A stretch of 64,000 nt of DNA from Kribbella sindirgiensis (lineage in GTDB: Bacteria > Actinomycetota > Actinomycetes > Propionibacteriales > Kribbellaceae), in the NCBI RefSeq assembly GCF_004331435.1, contig NZ_SJKA01000001.1, positions 124,001 to 188,000 of the forward strand, given 5' to 3'. Positions 42,605 through 51,700 of the stretch are shown piece by piece (position 1 is the stretch's first letter; the number at the start of each line of letters is the position of its first letter). Made by a program: the position numbers and the translations under genes. A model generated the notes under the pieces. The model was not told where the DNA came from. It saw only the letters and a program-made list of their open reading frames with translations, and made no database searches.

Positions 42605-43085
42605 GGTCGTCACTCCTCAACAGCAATGAATCGGACAGGGCGTCCCGGGCCCGCGAAAGGCGCGACTTGACCGTGCCTTCCGCGATCCCGAGCGTGTCCG
42701 CCACCTGAGCCACGCTCAGATCACAGACGTAGTGGAGGACGACGACCTGCCGGGTCGGCATCGGCAGGCCGGCGAGAGCCTGCTCGAGGTCACCGGTGTA
42801 CCGGTCGGCGGGGTCCGGGACGTTCTCGGCCGGCAGCCGGTGGAACAGCTGCGTGAACCGATTGCCGTCCCGATGCCGGTTCGCGGCCAGGCGCAGGGCG
42901 ACCAGGCGAACCCAGGCCTCCGGAGCGTCGTACCGCGACACCTTCTCCCAGCGGGGCACGAGCCGCACGAACGCCTCTTGGACAATGTCCTCGGCCTCGG
43001 CACGTGACCCGGTCAGCAGCGAGATCACACCCACCAGCCGCGGCTGGTGGGCGCTGTAGAACTCTCGCAACCCCTCCGTCTCCAT
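42597..43085 (-). CDS. ECF-type sigma factor (SigE-like group)
   Basis: 162 aa from ATG 43085; GTG 43097 and 43091 are alternatives. Region 2 is at ~5-75 (LREFYSAHQPRLVGVISLLTG, AEDIVQEAFVRLVPRW, APEAWVRLVALRLAANRHR) and region 4 at ~95-150 (LPMPTRQVVVLHYVCDLSVAQVADTLGI, then EGTVKSRLSRAR). The EAWVR and CDLSVAQVADTLG wording is typical of actinobacterial SigE-family ECFs. Coupled to the membrane protein at 41987. Confidence 0.92.
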   Translation of the reverse strand: METEGLREFYSAHQPRLVGVISLLTGSRAEAEDIVQEAFVRLVPRWEKVSRYDAPEAWVRLVALRLAANRHRDGNRFTQLFHRLPAENVPDPADRYTGDLEQALAGLPMPTRQVVVLHYVCDLSVAQVADTLGIAEGTVKSRLSRARDALSDSLLLRSDDHA

Positions 43086-43161
43086 ACCCACCAACACCCC
43101 CGACCTGTCGATCCGGTTCCATCGAATTCTCGACTTTATCCCGGCCGGGCCGGCGGAGGGG

Positions 43162-44439
43162 TCAGACGGTGATCTCGCCGCGCTCGGCCTTGAGGGCGAT
43201 GTCGGTGCGGTGCTGGGAGCCCTTGATCCGGATCTGACCGACCGCGGCGTACGCGCGCTGGCGGGCCTCGGCGAGGTCCTTGCCGACGGCGCTCACCGCG
43301 AGCACGCGGCCGCCTGCCGTCACCAGTTCCTCGTCGTCGAGCGCCGTCCCCGCGTGGAAGACGTGGACCGCGTCGCTCTCCGCCTGCTCGACGCCGGTGA
43401 TCGCGTCGCCCTTGCGCGGGCTCGCCGGGTACTTCTTCGCGGCGACCACGACCGCGACCGAGGACGCGTTCCGCCAGCTCAGGTCACCGTGGTCGGCGAG
43501 CTTTCCGGTCGCGGCGGCGTACAGCAGGCCGCCCAGCGGGGTCTTCAGCATCGGCAGCAGCGCCTGCGTCTCCGGGTCACCGAAGCGGCAGTTGAACTCG
43601 ATCACGCGGACACCGCGGGACGTCAGCGCGAGACCGGCGTACAGCAGGCCGCTGAACGGCGTACCGCGGTGGCGGAGCTCGTCGATCGTCGGCTGCAGGA
43701 CCTTCTCGGTGATGTCGGCGACCAGGTCGTCCGGCGCCCACGGGAGCGGCGTGTAGGCGCCCATGCCACCGGTGTTCGGGCCCTCGTCGTTGTCGCCGAG
43801 GCGTTTGAAGTCCTGCGCCGGCTGCATCGGCAGCACCGTCGTACCGTCGGTGATCGCGAACAGCGACACCTCGGGGCCGTCCAGGAACTCCTCGATCAGC
43901 ACCTGGTCGCACTCGGCCGCGTGCGCGAGCGCCTCCTCCCGGTCCGAGGTGACGACCACCCCCTTGCCCGCGGCGAGCCCGTCGTCCTTCACGACGTACG
44001 GCGGACCGAACGCGTCGATCGCCGTCGCGGCCTCCTCGGGCGTGACGCAGACGTACGCCCGCCCGGTCGGCACGCCCGCGGCGGCCATCACGTCCTTGGC
44101 GAACGCCTTCGACCCCTCGATCTGCGCGGCCTCCCGGGACGGCCCGAAGACCGCGAACCCGGCGTCCCGCAGCGGGTCGGCCAGCCCGGCCACCAGCGGC
44201 GCCTCCGGTCCGACGACCACCAGGTCGACGTCCAGCTCCCGCGCCAGCGCGACGACCGCGTCATGGTCGGTCACGTCCACCGAACGGCACCCGACCGACT
44301 GCCCGTCGTACGCCGGCCGCAACGCAGCAATCCCCGGATTACCCGGAGCCGCCACAACCTGCTCAACCTCCGGATCCTGAGCCAACGCCCAAGCCAGAGC
44401 ATGCTCCCGACCACCCGTGCCGACCACCAAGACCTTCAC
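43162..44439 (-). CDS. purD: phosphoribosylamine-glycine ligase PurD
   Basis: 425 aa ATP-grasp enzyme. Step 2 of purine synthesis: phosphoribosylamine plus glycine plus ATP gives GAR. Seen are VGTGGREHALAWAL (~5-18), VVVGPEAPLVAGLAD (~74-88), the ATP-grasp part PPYVVKDDGLAAGKGVVV (~145-162), GPNTGGMGAYTPLPW (~220) and IEFNCRFGDPETQALL (~278, metal and substrate site). Monocistronic in this window; the 204 bp upstream contain no second gene with a start. Confidence 0.97.
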   Translation of the reverse strand: MKVLVVGTGGREHALAWALAQDPEVEQVVAAPGNPGIAALRPAYDGQSVGCRSVDVTDHDAVVALARELDVDLVVVGPEAPLVAGLADPLRDAGFAVFGPSREAAQIEGSKAFAKDVMAAAGVPTGRAYVCVTPEEAATAIDAFGPPYVVKDDGLAAGKGVVVTSDREEALAHAAECDQVLIEEFLDGPEVSLFAITDGTTVLPMQPAQDFKRLGDNDEGPNTGGMGAYTPLPWAPDDLVADITEKVLQPTIDELRHRGTPFSGLLYAGLALTSRGVRVIEFNCRFGDPETQALLPMLKTPLGGLLYAAATGKLADHGDLSWRNASSVAVVVAAKKYPASPRKGDAITGVEQAESDAVHVFHAGTALDDEELVTAGGRVLAVSAVGKDLAEARQRAYAAVGQIRIKGSQHRTDIALKAERGEITV

Positions 44440-44643
44440 GGGCGCTCAGCCTAGCGTGCCACCGAAGGACTGTGATCAGCCCACGCGCGCTACGCAGACG
44501 CGATCGCCCAACTCCACAACACCCTCGTTCGACATCACACGCTGATCGGAGGCTGCGAGGCGAGCCGGCCGTTTCGATCTCCGTGGCGGAAGCTGCTACA
44601 GACGATCCAAGCTTGGCGCGTACGTCGGCGCGGACGTCCGGGC

Positions 44644-45108
44644 CTAGTCAGGCTTGTGGCGACGAGCGGTTGCAGTTTCCCTGCTCGCCGTTTTGCTGCG
44701 CGCTGACCTGCCGGACTTGGCCGATGACCTGAGCTGCGAGACGCGCTGGTGACTGATTCCCAGCAGCGGGCCGGCATCTCTGACGCTGAGGCCTAGGTCA
44801 CGAGTCAGCTTGGTGGCGAGCTCGCGCGTCTCCCGCTCCAACTGCTTCTCTTTGACAGCCAGCTCCTCGCGCTCGGCTCGGAGGGCGTTGGCCTGCTGAA
44901 CAAGCTGATCGCCGAGGTCGTACGACCAGTGCAGCGTGAGATCGGCCGCCTTCGACGCCGGAAGGTCGGCAGCGAGAACGACGATCTCGCGGACGTACCT
45001 GTCCAAAGCGGTGAGGTTCGAGGCATAGGTTTGTGTGCCCTCGAGGTCCGGAACGTCGGCCAGCCAGTGATCACCTTCACGGCTGACATGCACCTCATAC
45101 GTAGTCAT
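44644..45108 (-). CDS. hicB: HicB-like antitoxin with C-terminal helix-turn-helix
   Basis: 154 aa from ATG 45108 (overlaps the hicA stop, ATGA). N-terminal ~60 aa have the HicB partial RNase-H-like pattern (TYEVHVSREGDHWLADVPD). A Glu/Lys/Arg-rich coiled coil (~70-110) follows, then a helix-turn-helix DAGPLLGISHQRVSQL (~118-133) and a basic tail. It should neutralise HicA and bind the palindrome at 45341-45355. The long coiled coil is unusual for HicB. The HicA/HicB naming is by pattern, not by search. Confidence 0.82.
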   Translation of the reverse strand: MTTYEVHVSREGDHWLADVPDLEGTQTYASNLTALDRYVREIVVLAADLPASKAADLTLHWSYDLGDQLVQQANALRAEREELAVKEKQLERETRELATKLTRDLGLSVRDAGPLLGISHQRVSQLRSSAKSGRSARSKTASRETATARRHKPD

Positions 45109-45332
45109 CCCCTGAGCCATCCCTTCCCCAGAGCCGGTTCCAGCGCCTTCTCGATCGAGGCGAGGGTTCCGATCGGTATGTCACCGCCATGGTCGGGAAC
45201 GGTCGTGAACACAGTGCCTGTCACCCCGTCCGCCTTCGTGTACTCGACGCAGAACCGCCGGTGCGAGCCGACCTGACGGATCTGCTTGCCGCCTGCTCTC
45301 TGGATCGTCCGAATGACCTCGCGCGCCTTCAC
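45105..45332 (-). CDS. hicA: HicA-like mRNA-interferase toxin
   Basis: 75 aa from GTG 45332; the in-frame extension to 45392 crosses the promoter palindrome and was rejected. The double-stranded-RNA-binding-like toxin pattern is clear: KAREVIRTIQRAGGKQIRQ, then GSHRRF with the catalytic His24, and TVPDHGGDIPIGTLASIEKAL. HicA cleaves mRNA on its own and is blocked by HicB. The toxin gene comes first, as in classical hicAB. Its GTG is 7 nt after a likely -10, so the mRNA is probably leaderless. Confidence 0.88.
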   Translation of the reverse strand: MKAREVIRTIQRAGGKQIRQVGSHRRFCVEYTKADGVTGTVFTTVPDHGGDIPIGTLASIEKALEPALGKGWLRG

Positions 45333-45340
45333 AAGGATAA

Positions 45341-45379
45341 GTCTAGTGACTAGACAATGCAAGCGGCAAATCGCTAGAC
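45341..45379 (-). promoter_or_regulatory. hicAB promoter with autoregulatory palindrome
   Basis: A perfect 15-bp palindrome, GTCTAGT-G-ACTAGAC on the plus strand (45341-45355), fills the spacer between a plausible -35 (TTGCAT on the minus strand) and -10 (TTATCC), 16 bp apart. A third CTAGAC half-site occurs at 45374-45379. Binding of HicB there would exclude RNA polymerase. The site position and symmetry support autorepression. Confidence 0.75.
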
Positions 45380-45451
45380 ACCAGCTGCACACTCATGTCA
45401 TGGCTGAAGCCATCTGCCCAGGGCCGGCAATGCGACAGATGCGAGTCATCA

Positions 45452-46456
45452 CTAGGCGCGGGGCAGGCAGCATCTCTTGTACTTGTTTTCTGAGCCGCAC
45501 CAGCAGGGGTTGTTTCGGCCTGGAGGCCAGGGGGTCTGGGGGATGCCTGTGTCGACCAGGGAGTCGCGGTAGGCCTGGATTGTGGCGGTGTCGATCTGCT
45601 CGCTCCCGGACGATCTTGCGAACTCTGCCAGGGCGTCGGCTGTGCCGGGGATCATGGCCAGCCCGCTTGCCCCGTATTCGGCGCGGAGGCGGAGGTCTTC
45701 CTCTGTGATTGCTCGGTGTTCGTCCCAGGTTGCGCCGTGGTCGGCGGCGAGGGCCGGCCAGCGGCGTAGCGCCAGGTCGTACTCGGGCTGCGGCAAGAAC
45801 AGGACCACTGGGCCGTCGTCCAGCGAGTCCTCCAGTTCCTGCATCATCTCGTCCGCGAGATCGTCGTACTGGTCGTGCGGGAGCCCGAGCTCATGCCGCA
45901 CACCGTGCCGGGCCCGCAGTACTTCGAACGAGATCATCGCGACGTCGTCGTAGGCCGGATCCGAAGGCTTTGACTCGAGTTCGTCGTGACGCTGGAGAAC
46001 GGTGTCCAGGGCCTCGGTCAGCCATTCCTCCGCGATCTCCGCGTGCCCGTTCGCCACGAGGACCTCACCGACGAGCATCGCCGCATCGGGGTCCTCGGTC
46101 AGCCGTTCACGCAGCACCCCGAGCTGCGTCATCGCCTCCTCGTCACGGCCGGCGAGGAACAACGCGTCCGCGCGAACGGCCGACGGGTGACTGGTCGAGG
46201 TGTCTCCGGATCGCTCGCAGGCCTCGATGGCACGCTCGGCAAGCGCGATCGCGACCTCGGGTTCGTCGGTGTCAACGGTGATCTCAGCCGCCACAGTCAG
46301 CGCATACCCGGCGTCGGCCTCGTCCGCCAACCGGCCATCATCCACCGCAGCGACCAGGGCTGCCGCCAGTGTCTCGGGGGTCTCGCTCTCGCTCGCCTCC
46401 GCCGCGATGCGATCGATGTCTTCGGTCGACAAAACGTCATTCACAGGCACATCCAA
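45452..46456 (-). CDS. TPR-like protein with C-terminal SEC-C zinc motif
   Basis: 334 aa, acidic, soluble. The first ~190 residues are helical with TPR-like spacing (AVAIALAERAIEACERSGDT-like blocks, DALFLAGRDEEAMTQLGVLRE). The C-terminus has the SEC-C zinc motif CWCGSENKYKRCC (last ~15 aa), as in the SecA tail. SEC-C proteins often bind ribosomes or SecB or act in diverse regulation; the role here is unknown. Start ATG 46456 (MDVPVNDV). It follows a secreted protein gene on the same strand by 18 bp. Confidence 0.85.
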   Translation of the reverse strand: MDVPVNDVLSTEDIDRIAAEASESETPETLAAALVAAVDDGRLADEADAGYALTVAAEITVDTDEPEVAIALAERAIEACERSGDTSTSHPSAVRADALFLAGRDEEAMTQLGVLRERLTEDPDAAMLVGEVLVANGHAEIAEEWLTEALDTVLQRHDELESKPSDPAYDDVAMISFEVLRARHGVRHELGLPHDQYDDLADEMMQELEDSLDDGPVVLFLPQPEYDLALRRWPALAADHGATWDEHRAITEEDLRLRAEYGASGLAMIPGTADALAEFARSSGSEQIDTATIQAYRDSLVDTGIPQTPWPPGRNNPCWCGSENKYKRCCLPRA

Positions 46457-46474
46457 CGGTATCGCGAGAGTCCG

Positions 46475-47158
46475 TCAGTAGTGCCAGTAGTAGCGGCCGT
46501 CGGCGTTCCACTCCAAGGGGTCGGTGGTGCGGTTGGTGAAGGACATGCCGAGGCCCTTGGCCAGCTCGACGGTGCGGGTTAGTTGGAGGGCGTAGGGGTG
46601 CTGGTTGTCGTCCCACCATTGTTCGTGCTGGGTGATGCAGGTTTGGTTGGAGTAGTACGGGTTGTTGCAGGGGTGGGGTGGGAGCCATTTCTGGAGGTGG
46701 CGGAAGTGGACGGTGGTGGAGCCGTTGGGGGGCTTGATGGTGCCGGTGGCGTCCAGGCAGTAGCCGGCTGCCGGGATGGTCCACTTCACGTAGTGCTGGC
46801 GGCCGCCGGCTGACGGGATGGGCTGCATGTTGGTGCAGTTCGCGTCGCCGAGAGTTTCGGTGGTGACGCGTTGGATCTGGGTGAGCGGGCGGCCGGGGCC
46901 GTCGTTGTAGCCGTCGAGGAGGACCCAGTCGCCGTCATGGACGAAGCGCTCCGCAGAAGAAGGCGGCCAGGCCTTCGGATCACCCCAGGAGATATCGGAC
47001 TCGGTCGCGGTCAGTGGGCTCCAGGCCCACTGACCGGCCGCCGTGCCGCCGGCGAAGTACTGGCCGGCGGACTTCTCGAACATCAGCGAGTACTGCGCAT
47101 ACGTTTCCGGCGCGGGTGCAGTCAGCAGGCCAACCACTAAAACGAGCGCTTTGATCAC
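46475..47158 (-). CDS. secreted hypothetical protein
   Basis: 227 aa with a short signal peptide (MIKALVLVVGLLTAPAPETYA). The mature protein is rich in Trp, Tyr, Asn and Pro and has five or so cysteines (ANCTNMQ, YCLDATG, HPCNNPYYSNQTC), suggesting disulfides outside the cell. No catalytic motif and no family recognised. It lies 6 bp downstream of the hydrolase stop at 47165 and 18 bp upstream of the SEC-C gene, all on the minus strand. Confidence 0.72.
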   Translation of the reverse strand: MIKALVLVVGLLTAPAPETYAQYSLMFEKSAGQYFAGGTAAGQWAWSPLTATESDISWGDPKAWPPSSAERFVHDGDWVLLDGYNDGPGRPLTQIQRVTTETLGDANCTNMQPIPSAGGRQHYVKWTIPAAGYCLDATGTIKPPNGSTTVHFRHLQKWLPPHPCNNPYYSNQTCITQHEQWWDDNQHPYALQLTRTVELAKGLGMSFTNRTTDPLEWNADGRYYWHY

Positions 47159-47164
47159 AGAGCG

Positions 47165-48025
47165 CTACTCTAGAACCTCGCGCAGTGTGGCGGCGAACTC
47201 CGCGGGCTTCCCCGGCTGCCCGTACTCGTTGCCGAGGAAACCGCCGTGCCCGCTCGGGAACATGACCGGCGTCAGCCCGAGCCGCTCGGCCACAGCCTTC
47301 CCGCCACGGCCCGCGAGTGCGTTGCCCGACTCCTCTCCGACCCCGACCACGATGCGGCCCCCAACCTTGCCCAGAGCGTCGAAGTCCGGCTGGTACGACG
47401 TACAGCCGCGAAGGTTCTGCCCGAGGAGAGCGTCGTCACGCGACCCGTCGTCCTCCCCCGGCAGGCCGAACATCGCGGGATCCGGCGCGGGGCGCTCCGT
47501 GTAGTCGGCAGGAATCTCGCCGTCGTACATGACCAGCGTGATGAACTTCGCCATCCCGGGCCCGAGTCCGTCGCGCTGGTACGTCTCGTACATGTCCGCG
47601 ACCGCGGCGAGCGCGGACGAGCTGTCCGGGAGGATCCCGGCGAGCGGCGGCTCGTGCGCGACCAGCTTGTTGATCAGGTCGGGGCGGCGAGCGGTCAGGG
47701 CCAGCGCGTTCACCGCACCGCCGCTGCTGGCGAAGATGTCCACCGGCCCGGCGTCCAGGTGCTCGATGAGTGCCGCGAGGTCAGCGGCGTGGTCCTCGGG
47801 CGACAGCTCACCCGGCGAGCCGCTCCGGACGCTGCGCTCCACACCCCGCGGGTCGTAGGTCACCACGGTGCGGTCCTCGAAGTGCGAGGCCAGCGTCGGG
47901 AATCCACTGGCCCCCATCGGCGAGCCGATCATCAACAACACCGGCCGCTGAGCCAGGTCACCGCGGACGTCGTACGTCAGCGTCGCCCCCGATACCTCGA
48001 GTGTCTGCGTCACAGGCTCCGGCAT
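47165..48025 (-). CDS. alpha/beta hydrolase
   Basis: 286 aa from ATG 48025 with GGAGG 7 bp upstream; GTG 48028 adds one residue. The fold markers are LLMIGSPMGASGF (oxyanion), VVTYDPRGVERS (~55-66), the nucleophile elbow FASSGGAVN (Ser101, a variant of GxSxG), and a late His in FPSGHGGFLG (~258). Cytoplasmic; small-molecule substrate unknown. Its promoter region contains the 169-nt hairpin repeat (copy A). Confidence 0.9.
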   Translation of the reverse strand: MPEPVTQTLEVSGATLTYDVRGDLAQRPVLLMIGSPMGASGFPTLASHFEDRTVVTYDPRGVERSVRSGSPGELSPEDHAADLAALIEHLDAGPVDIFASSGGAVNALALTARRPDLINKLVAHEPPLAGILPDSSSALAAVADMYETYQRDGLGPGMAKFITLVMYDGEIPADYTERPAPDPAMFGLPGEDDGSRDDALLGQNLRGCTSYQPDFDALGKVGGRIVVGVGEESGNALAGRGGKAVAERLGLTPVMFPSGHGGFLGNEYGQPGKPAEFAATLREVLE

Positions 48026-48079
48026 CACAACACCTCCAGGTCCGGCCCACCCCCATTGGTCAGCCTCCTGACCGAGAGC

Positions 48080-48248
48080 CTAGGGCAAGTCTCCCGACTC
48101 CACGCCGTCGCGAGGAGGTGCTCGGTGCGGTAGCTCGGCGTGCGGGGGCGAAGGTCTCGATGCGGAGCATCGTGGCCTTTGCACCCGTGCGGCGAGGTGC
48201 CGTGCCGAGTGCCCCGCAGTAGGCGTGGGGTCGGGAGACTTGCCCTAG
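48080..48248. repeat. 169-nt full-length hairpin repeat, copy A
   Basis: Arms 48080-48106 and 48222-48248 pair over 27 bp (26 Watson-Crick and one G.T), from CTAGGGCAAG to GCCCTAG. Pairing continues inward through CTCGGCG/CGGCGAG to an apical stem CGATG/CATCG (48158-48172), leaving a conserved asymmetric bulge (GTCGCGAG facing CGCAGTA). It sits between the divergent hydrolase (48025) and FKBP (48271) genes, so it is not an ordinary terminator. Same length and body as copy B at 62547-62715, but different arm sequence. Ends are TA-flanked. Confidence 0.88.
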
Positions 48249-48270
48249 AGCAGTCTGGTTAGCTGGTGGC

Positions 48271-48642
48271 ATGACTGAGAAGCCAGAGATCGACTTTCCG
48301 GATGGACCGCCGCCGGCGGATCTGGAGATCACCGACATCACCGTGGGCGAGGGCGACGAGGCCAAGGCCGGTTCGCGCGTGAACGTGCACTACGTGGGCG
48401 TCGCCCACTCCAGCGGCGAGGAGTTCGACGCGTCGTACAACCGCGGCGCCCCGCTGGCGTTCCAGCTCGGCGTGGGCCAGGTCATCCAAGGCTGGGACAC
48501 CGGCGTCCAGGGCATGAAGGTCGGCGGCCGGCGCAAGCTCGTCATCCCGCCGCACCTCGGGTACGGCGACCGCGGCGCGGGCAGCGCGATCAAGCCCGGC
48601 GAGACCCTGATCTTCGTGGTGGACCTGATCAGCGTCAGCTGA
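48271..48642 (+). CDS. FKBP-type peptidyl-prolyl cis-trans isomerase
   Basis: 123 aa, cytoplasmic, no signal. One FKBP domain (~30-123) with the core VNVHYVGVAHSSGEEFDASY, GQVIQGWDTGVQGMKVGGRR (core QVIQGWDTGV) and IPPHLGYGDRGAG. It catalyses rotation about Xaa-Pro bonds. Followed by a strong bidirectional terminator at 48655-48689. Confidence 0.95.
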   Translation: MTEKPEIDFPDGPPPADLEITDITVGEGDEAKAGSRVNVHYVGVAHSSGEEFDASYNRGAPLAFQLGVGQVIQGWDTGVQGMKVGGRRKLVIPPHLGYGDRGAGSAIKPGETLIFVVDLISVS

Positions 48643-48654
48643 GCAGACACACAA

Positions 48655-48689
48655 CAGCCGGCAGTGACCACCTGGGTCACTGCCGGCTG
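48655..48689. terminator. bidirectional transcription terminator
   Basis: A perfect 15-bp stem CAGCCGGCAGTGACC (48655-48669) and its complement (48675-48689) with loop ACCTG. It lies 13 bp after the FKBP stop and 33 bp after (reading minus) the subtilase stop, so it can serve both convergent genes. A short direct repeat of GGGGTCATT follows at ~48698-48718. Confidence 0.88.
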
Positions 48690-48721
48690 TGTCATTCCGG
48701 GGTCATTCCGGGGTCATTTCG

Positions 48722-51700
48722 TCACCGGATCGCGGCCGCCCGGATCACTTCCTGGCTGACCTTGTTCCCGGCGTCGTCGGTCGCCGTTGCCCGCAGCGAG
48801 AGGTACGACACACCCTTCGGCAGCCGTACCGTGGCCGCCCACTCCGCACCTGCCCGCGAGAGCGGAGCGGCCTGCCAGGTGGCGCCGTCGTCGTACGACA
48901 CCTCCAGCGTCGCGCCGTTGACCTTGCCCGCACCTTCGACGCCCGTGAACTGGAACGCGGACAGCCCGATGCGCTGCCTGCTCCCACCCGCGAACGCGCC
49001 GTTGAGGTCCGTGGCCAGGTGGTAGTCGAGCTGGATCAGCGGCAGGTAGACCCAGTCGCTCGACTCGGTCGTCTGGGCCCGGAAGTCCCACGCGCTCTTG
49101 GTCTTCGTCCCGAGCTTCCACACCTCCGGCCGCGCGGTGTCCATCTCGAACCGGTAGTCCGCCCATCCGGACGTCGCCGGTACGCCGGTCTGCACCGCCT
49201 GGAAGGAACTCTTCCGTAGCAGCGTCCCGTTCTGGAACAGCCGTGTCTCCACGGTCGACTCGTCGTCCATCGACCCGGTGACACCCTGATCGCCGCTGCT
49301 CGTCGTCGGCACGTTCACCGCGAAGAAGTCGCCACTGCGCCGCGGGTTCCAGTACCCCGAGCCGACTCGCGGCCGGGCGGCCGGAGCGAACCACGAGTTC
49401 GTCTGCACACTCCGCGGCGTGTAGATGTGCCGCTCGCCCCGCTGCTCCCAGCCACGCGGGTGGTTCGTCTGCTCGTACCAGTCCGTGCCCGCCTGCGTGG
49501 ACACGAAATCGATCCGCTGCGTTCCGAGGTGGATCGGCTCGGTCACCTGCAGACACGGGGGCCAGAACCCGATCCGGCAATCGGCGCGGCTCTCGAACGC
49601 GAGCTCACCGGTCGGCCCGACGAACCGGTTGACGACCGTGGCGAGCTCCCCGGACCGCGGCGCGTACCGCAGGTCCGCCGGCAGCGCACCCGTGTAGGCC
49701 TTCACCAGGTCGTACAGGTACGGCGGAGCCTCGGTACCCAGCACCCGCAGCCGAACGTTGCCCCTAGCAATCAAGGGCTCGCCTTCGGCAGCCGTCAGCG
49801 AGTACACGGGCAGATCGGTCCCGCCGGCAAGATCGTAGTACTTGCCCGCGCCGTTGTTCACCACGATCAGCAACCGCGCACCGGCGTCCCGAGCAGCCGT
49901 CGCCCGCGCGCTCGGCGTGACCGCATCGCTCGCCGTCACGAGCGCAGCCTTCCCGCGAACATCCTTGCCCACGTAGTCCTCGGCCGCACCAGCACCGACG
50001 TACGCCGTGGTCAGCGTCGCCTTGCCGTCCCAGCGCTTCGAACCGCGCTGCAGCAACGGGTGCAGCTGCTTGAAGTCGACGGTCATCGACACCAGCGGCG
50101 ACGTACGGCGCCAACGGGACGAGAAGTCGTACACGCCACCAGGGACCGCGCCGGTCGGGGCGGCGTACACCTTGGTGACCACCGGCGTCGGCACGTACTG
50201 GCCGAGGAAGGTCGCGTAGTCACCGCCGATCCCGGAGTCGTGGTACCAGCCGGAGCGGCGATACACGTCCTCGCCGGGCAGCGGCGTGCTGAGCGTGATC
50301 GGGTTCGCCTTCCGCGCGTCGAGGGCGAGGTCGGTGTTCTTGCCGATCACGAGGTGCGGGTTGCCGACCAGCGCGACGCCGTCCTGACCGTCGACCGGCA
50401 GCCAGGAGTACGCCGCGTACACGCCCGGCTCGAGGCGCTGCTTGGCGACGGTCCCGGTGGCGGGGTCGATCTCGAGCGTGCTCACGAACTGGTCGCCGTA
50501 CTTGTACAGCGTCAGGAACCCGCCGGCGGGCTTACCGTCACGCCCGGTCGCGTGGACGTTGAGGTCGTACCGCTCCGGTTCCATGACGAGGCCGACCGCG
50601 GTCTGTGCGATCTGCTTGCCGTCCTGCATGGCGACGACCGTGCCCGAATAGGTCAGTCCCGGCGTGGCCAGGTTCGGCGTCGCCGTGACGGTGACCGAGG
50701 CGGTCCCATTGGCGGGCACGGTGACCTGGGCCGAGCCGAGCGCGAACAGTCCGGCGGGCGCCGGCGTCGTACCGTCGCTCGTCACGTCGGTCGACAGGTC
50801 GAGGGTGGCCGCGGTGTCGCCGAGGTTCGTGTAGGTGATGGTGCGTTCGACCGGCGCATCGTCACCGTGCGGCCAGGTGTGGAGGCCGAAGTCGCGGGTC
50901 GCGGTCGCGGTGATCTTCCCGAAAGCCGCGGCCGGTACGTCGAGGCGACCGCCACCGACCTGGTACGCCGTCTCGCCCGCGAGCGGCTTCGCGGTGCTGA
51001 CCAGCGCGGCCTTGACCTGCTCACCCGTCCAGTCGGGATGCTTCTGGACGAGCAGCGCCGCGGCGCCGGCCACGTGCGGCGTCGCCATCGACGTACCGCT
51101 GAGCGACTTGTAGTACCCGGTGCCCGAGGACTTCGCCGCGCGGGCCGCCAGGACGCCGACTCCCGGCGCGACGATCTCCGGCTTCACCGTGGCGTCGCCG
51201 AGGCGCGGACCCATGTCCTGGAAGTACGCGCGCTCGTCGTTGTTGTCCACCGCGCCGACCGTCAGCGCGGACGCGGCCGCACCCGGCGAACCGATCCCGC
51301 CGACCCGGCCGTAGTTGCCTGCGGCAATGACGAACAGCGCGCCGGTCTCGGCGCTCAGCTTGTCGACGGCGAGCGCCATCGGGTCGGTGCCGTCGCTGGC
51401 CTCGGTGCTGCCGAGGCTCATGCTGACCACCTTCGCGCGGTGCGCGGCCCACTCCATCCCTTCGATGATCCAGGACTCGGCGCCGGATCCGCCGTCGTTG
51501 AGCACCTTGCCGATCGCGAGCTGCGCGGCCGGCGCGACGCCCTTCTCGACACCGTCCGACGCGGCGCCGGTACCGGCGACCGTGGAGGCGACGTGGGTGC
51601 CGTGACCGTTGACGTCCTCGGTGGTCTCACCCGGGACGAAGCTCTTGGTCTCGGCGATCCGCCCCGCGACGTCGGGATGCGTCTGGTCGATACCGGTGTC

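Noticed and set aside
45333..45392. Upstream in-frame extension of the HicA toxin (would start MCSWCLAICRL)
   Set aside because: It would place the -35, -10 and palindrome inside the coding region, and the extra Cys/Leu-rich residues do not fit HicA proteins.
48080..48248. Hairpin repeat copy A as an ordinary intrinsic terminator
   Set aside because: It lies between divergent starts (48025 and 48271) where no transcript needs to end, has no U-tract, and is far longer than a terminator stem.
48698..48718. Short direct repeat GGGGTCATT... as a CRISPR or satellite start
   Set aside because: Only two short units with no spacers; it overlaps the end of the subtilase gene.
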